From: Halocafeteria seosinensis
Taxonomy: Eukaryota; Sar; Bigyra; Bicosoecida
NCBI GenBank assembly: GCA_001687465.1
Contig: LVLI01000202.1
Coordinates: 1 to 64,000, forward strand
Length of the DNA stretch: 64,000 nucleotides
Direction of reading: 5' to 3'
Shown: piece by piece, positions 62,004-64,000 of the stretch
Layout: every line of letters starts with the position of its first letter
Numbering within the stretch: position 1 is the stretch's first letter
Program-made: the position numbers and the translations under genes
Notes under the pieces: generated by a model
Told to the model about the DNA's origin: nothing
What the model saw: the letters and a program-made list of their open reading frames with translations, nothing else
Databases searched by the model: none

Positions 62004-64000
62004 ATGGGAGGGAACCACAGCAAAGGTAAGCTCTATGTCCCCTGGGCCTTGGCTGCAGTATTAGTCAACGTAGTGCCTTGCGTTGTCTTGCTATGTGGGT
62101 TTACAGAGGTGCCTGACGCCTCCCATACCACGAGGCGCTCGAATACTAAGCGAGGAGGGCGCAAACATGCTGTGGCGGCGGCTGAAAGTGCGCCCAAAAG
62201 CCCAGCAGCTTCTTCACTGGCAGACTTGATCGAGCAGGATACTTCCCGAATGTATATTCACTTGGATCCGGATGTACGTGGACATGGACCGAGATTGCAC
62301 TCTCCTTGTACTCTTATCCACGAATGCGTGTATGCATGGGCAATACAGAGCATCATTCGGTATGTCTCGGCGGCCAGTGAAAGGTTCTTGGGATACTCTT
62401 CAGAAGATATGGTGGGTCATCGAAACTCATCCTTCATACACGAAAACGATCGAGTAAGTCTAGGTCCGAAAAGAACTCTCAAGTAAAGGTATTTGATAAC
62501 TTGCATCCAAATTGGTTTGGTTTGCCGCAGGAGACTGTCGAGAACAAGTTCTTGGAAGCAAAACGCGCACCACACACTGCCATCAGCGTCAAATTCCGAA
62601 GAAAGCACAACAATGGAATGCATACGCGAGTTGGTAAGTAAACGTGATCAATTACACCCAGTTTTCCTTCCTCTTTGATGAATTTTCCCAACTGTATGTT
62701 ATTCCAGAGTTTTACGGTCATTGGATCTGCAAACACGATGAACCTATTGGTATCACTGGGTGGGAGCAAGATGCTGAACGTGGCAAGAACGAGCAAGAAG
62801 AGCTTGTGGAAGAAGCGTCGACGACCAAGGATCAAACAGCCGCTGAAAATAGCAAGATTATGACATTTGCGCTTCACGAGTTACGCAACGCCATCCATGC
62901 CTTAGATGCTTCAGCAACTTACATTGAGGAAGTGAGTCTCATAATGCTCTTTAATACTCCCCCTCCCAAACGTAGCGAGTTTGGCTTTTTGTTTTGTTTT
63001 GTACCTAATACAGCTTACCGGTGAAACAATGGATGACGAGGTGAAAGAGTCGGTAAATGACATGATGTTCGCGGCCAAGAACACCAATGTTCTTGTCGGG
63101 GATATATTGTCGTTAATTGGACTTCGTGAAGGAACTGTTATTACGAATGCTGAAGACTTTCCAATTAGAAGTTATATCAAAGATCTTACTGCCTCCATGC
63201 AAACACTAAGCTCTGTTCCCGTTGTACCCGTTGTCACAGAGGAAGTCCCTGTAGTCGTCTGCGCGGACTGGGACAGCATAGCACAGATTTTAAAGAACGG
63301 TCTAATGAATGCAATCAAATACTGTGGCCAAAACACCGAACCAATTTATGTTCGTGTTTCGAAAGAAGAAACACATCTGACTTTCGAAGTACGAGACAAA
63401 GGTACTTCTTTAGGAGATGTATCTCAGGAAAAGCTGATGAAAGCTCTAACCCAAGGCATACCCCTTCGGGGAGCACGAGCGCAGCGAACGAGTCTCTTTC
63501 TACCAATTGCGGATAACGTTGTCCGGAAACTTATGTTTGGGAAGGTAATAGCAGCTGTTGCTAAATGTCCAGGGGTCAAACGAGTTTCACATCTTCCTGA
63601 TTCGTGGTTCACAGGTAGGGATAGATTCTCATGAGGGTGTTACCAAGTTCTGGTTTACGGCTAAGTACTCACCGACATCCGATTCTAAGAAGAGTATGAT
63701 GGCGGTCCGTGAAGAAAAAGAGTGGTCTTTAGTAGCTCAAGTACTGCCGGGTTCATCAGAGAGGCCAGAACCAATATCGACCAAGCAATCTTCATCCGTG
63801 GCCACTCCCACGGACAAGTTCTTACAAACAATCACGCCTGAAGGCTCCGCCTCGCCAACCAGCACGCCTAAGAGAAGTCGTGAAAAGAAAGTTATCGGAG
63901 TGGAAGGAGACGGGAAATCGCTTAATTTGCACGTATTGCTGGTCGATGATCAAAAGGTTGTAAGACGTCAAGCTGCCTCGTTTTTGGATCAGTTAGGGTG
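62004..64000 (+). CDS. Hybrid histidine kinase with PAS and receiver domains (partial)
   Basis: Seven exons run to the window end: 62004-62025, 62107-62273, 62349-62453, 62531-62633, 62708-62931, 63014-63544, 63615-64000; 512 residues are visible. After a ~60-residue polar start (MGGNHSK looks like a potential N-myristoylation site) comes a PAS domain (YVSAASERFLGYSSEDMVGH). The DHp helix has TFALHELRNAIHAL, with H in the H-box. The ATP-binding domain has the N-box ILKNGLMNAIKYCG and VRDKGTSLGD for the G1 box, but the G2 region reads GARAQRTSLFLPIADNV, less glycine-rich than usual. FTAKYS then leads to a Ser/Pro linker and the start of a receiver domain (LHVLLVDDQKVVRRQAASFL). Two-component phosphorelay is inferred. 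The C-terminal part lies beyond 64,000. Confidence 0.9.

Noticed and set aside
1-64000. CRISPR arrays, bacterial operons, prophage or plasmid origin
   Set aside because: Spliced genes, eukaryotic tRNAs and long spacers show nuclear DNA; no regularly spaced repeats were found.

Overview
The window is nuclear DNA of a gene-dense eukaryotic microbe. Genes sit on both strands, often a few hundred bases apart or less, and most are split by short GT-AG introns (about 50-90 nt) that I placed by joining reading frames. Two leucine tRNA genes are present. The gene set is that of a free-living flagellated protist: an axonemal dynein intermediate chain, a ZnT5-type zinc transporter, a PPWD1-type cyclophilin, RACK1, a Mediator-like subunit, a hybrid histidine kinase, a GH28 polygalacturonase and a nodulin-like MFS carrier. 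The dynein chain argues for a motile cilium at some life stage. I cannot place the lineage; a stramenopile or another algal or fungus-like protist fits, an animal does not.

Layout. 1-4,000 is a decayed accessory zone: the end of one gene, short flanking repeats, a tRNA-Leu, an interrupted reading frame, a BED-finger/hAT-like relic and a ParA-like ATPase relic. 4,600-6,500 holds a secreted GH28 enzyme and a second tRNA-Leu. 7,200-14,000 holds a MED11-like gene, a Tudor-like gene and a RecQ/BLM helicase; the divergent promoter between the first two has been duplicated and each copy has kept only one intact gene start. 14,800-28,600 holds a DUF924 protein (six exons), a mitochondrial CoA-type carrier, a C2-like fragment, PPWD1 (nine exons), a disordered protein and a PepN-type aminopeptidase. 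28,900-33,800 is one 1,626-codon frame with ankyrin-like, pseudokinase and KEN-nuclease regions, an architecture like vertebrate RNase L; it is the most interesting gene here. 33,800-51,000 holds a multi-pass membrane protein, RACK1, an unassigned protein with an HW...HFCQ block, the ZnT5-like transporter, a disordered protein, an MFS carrier, a P-loop kinase, a sphingolipid delta-4 desaturase and a CDK. 51,300-64,000 holds the dynein chain, a 2.5-kb gene-poor stretch with repeats, a COA3-like protein, a CRAL-TRIO protein, an unassigned coiled-coil protein and a hybrid histidine kinase cut by the window edge.

The genes are not an operon or pathway. They are mostly unlinked housekeeping functions (transcription, splicing, repair, metal and lipid transport, cilia, signalling), with relics of mobile or horizontally acquired DNA concentrated in 1-4,000 and in the spacers near 38,000 and 56,500. 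Base 30,040 is an N.
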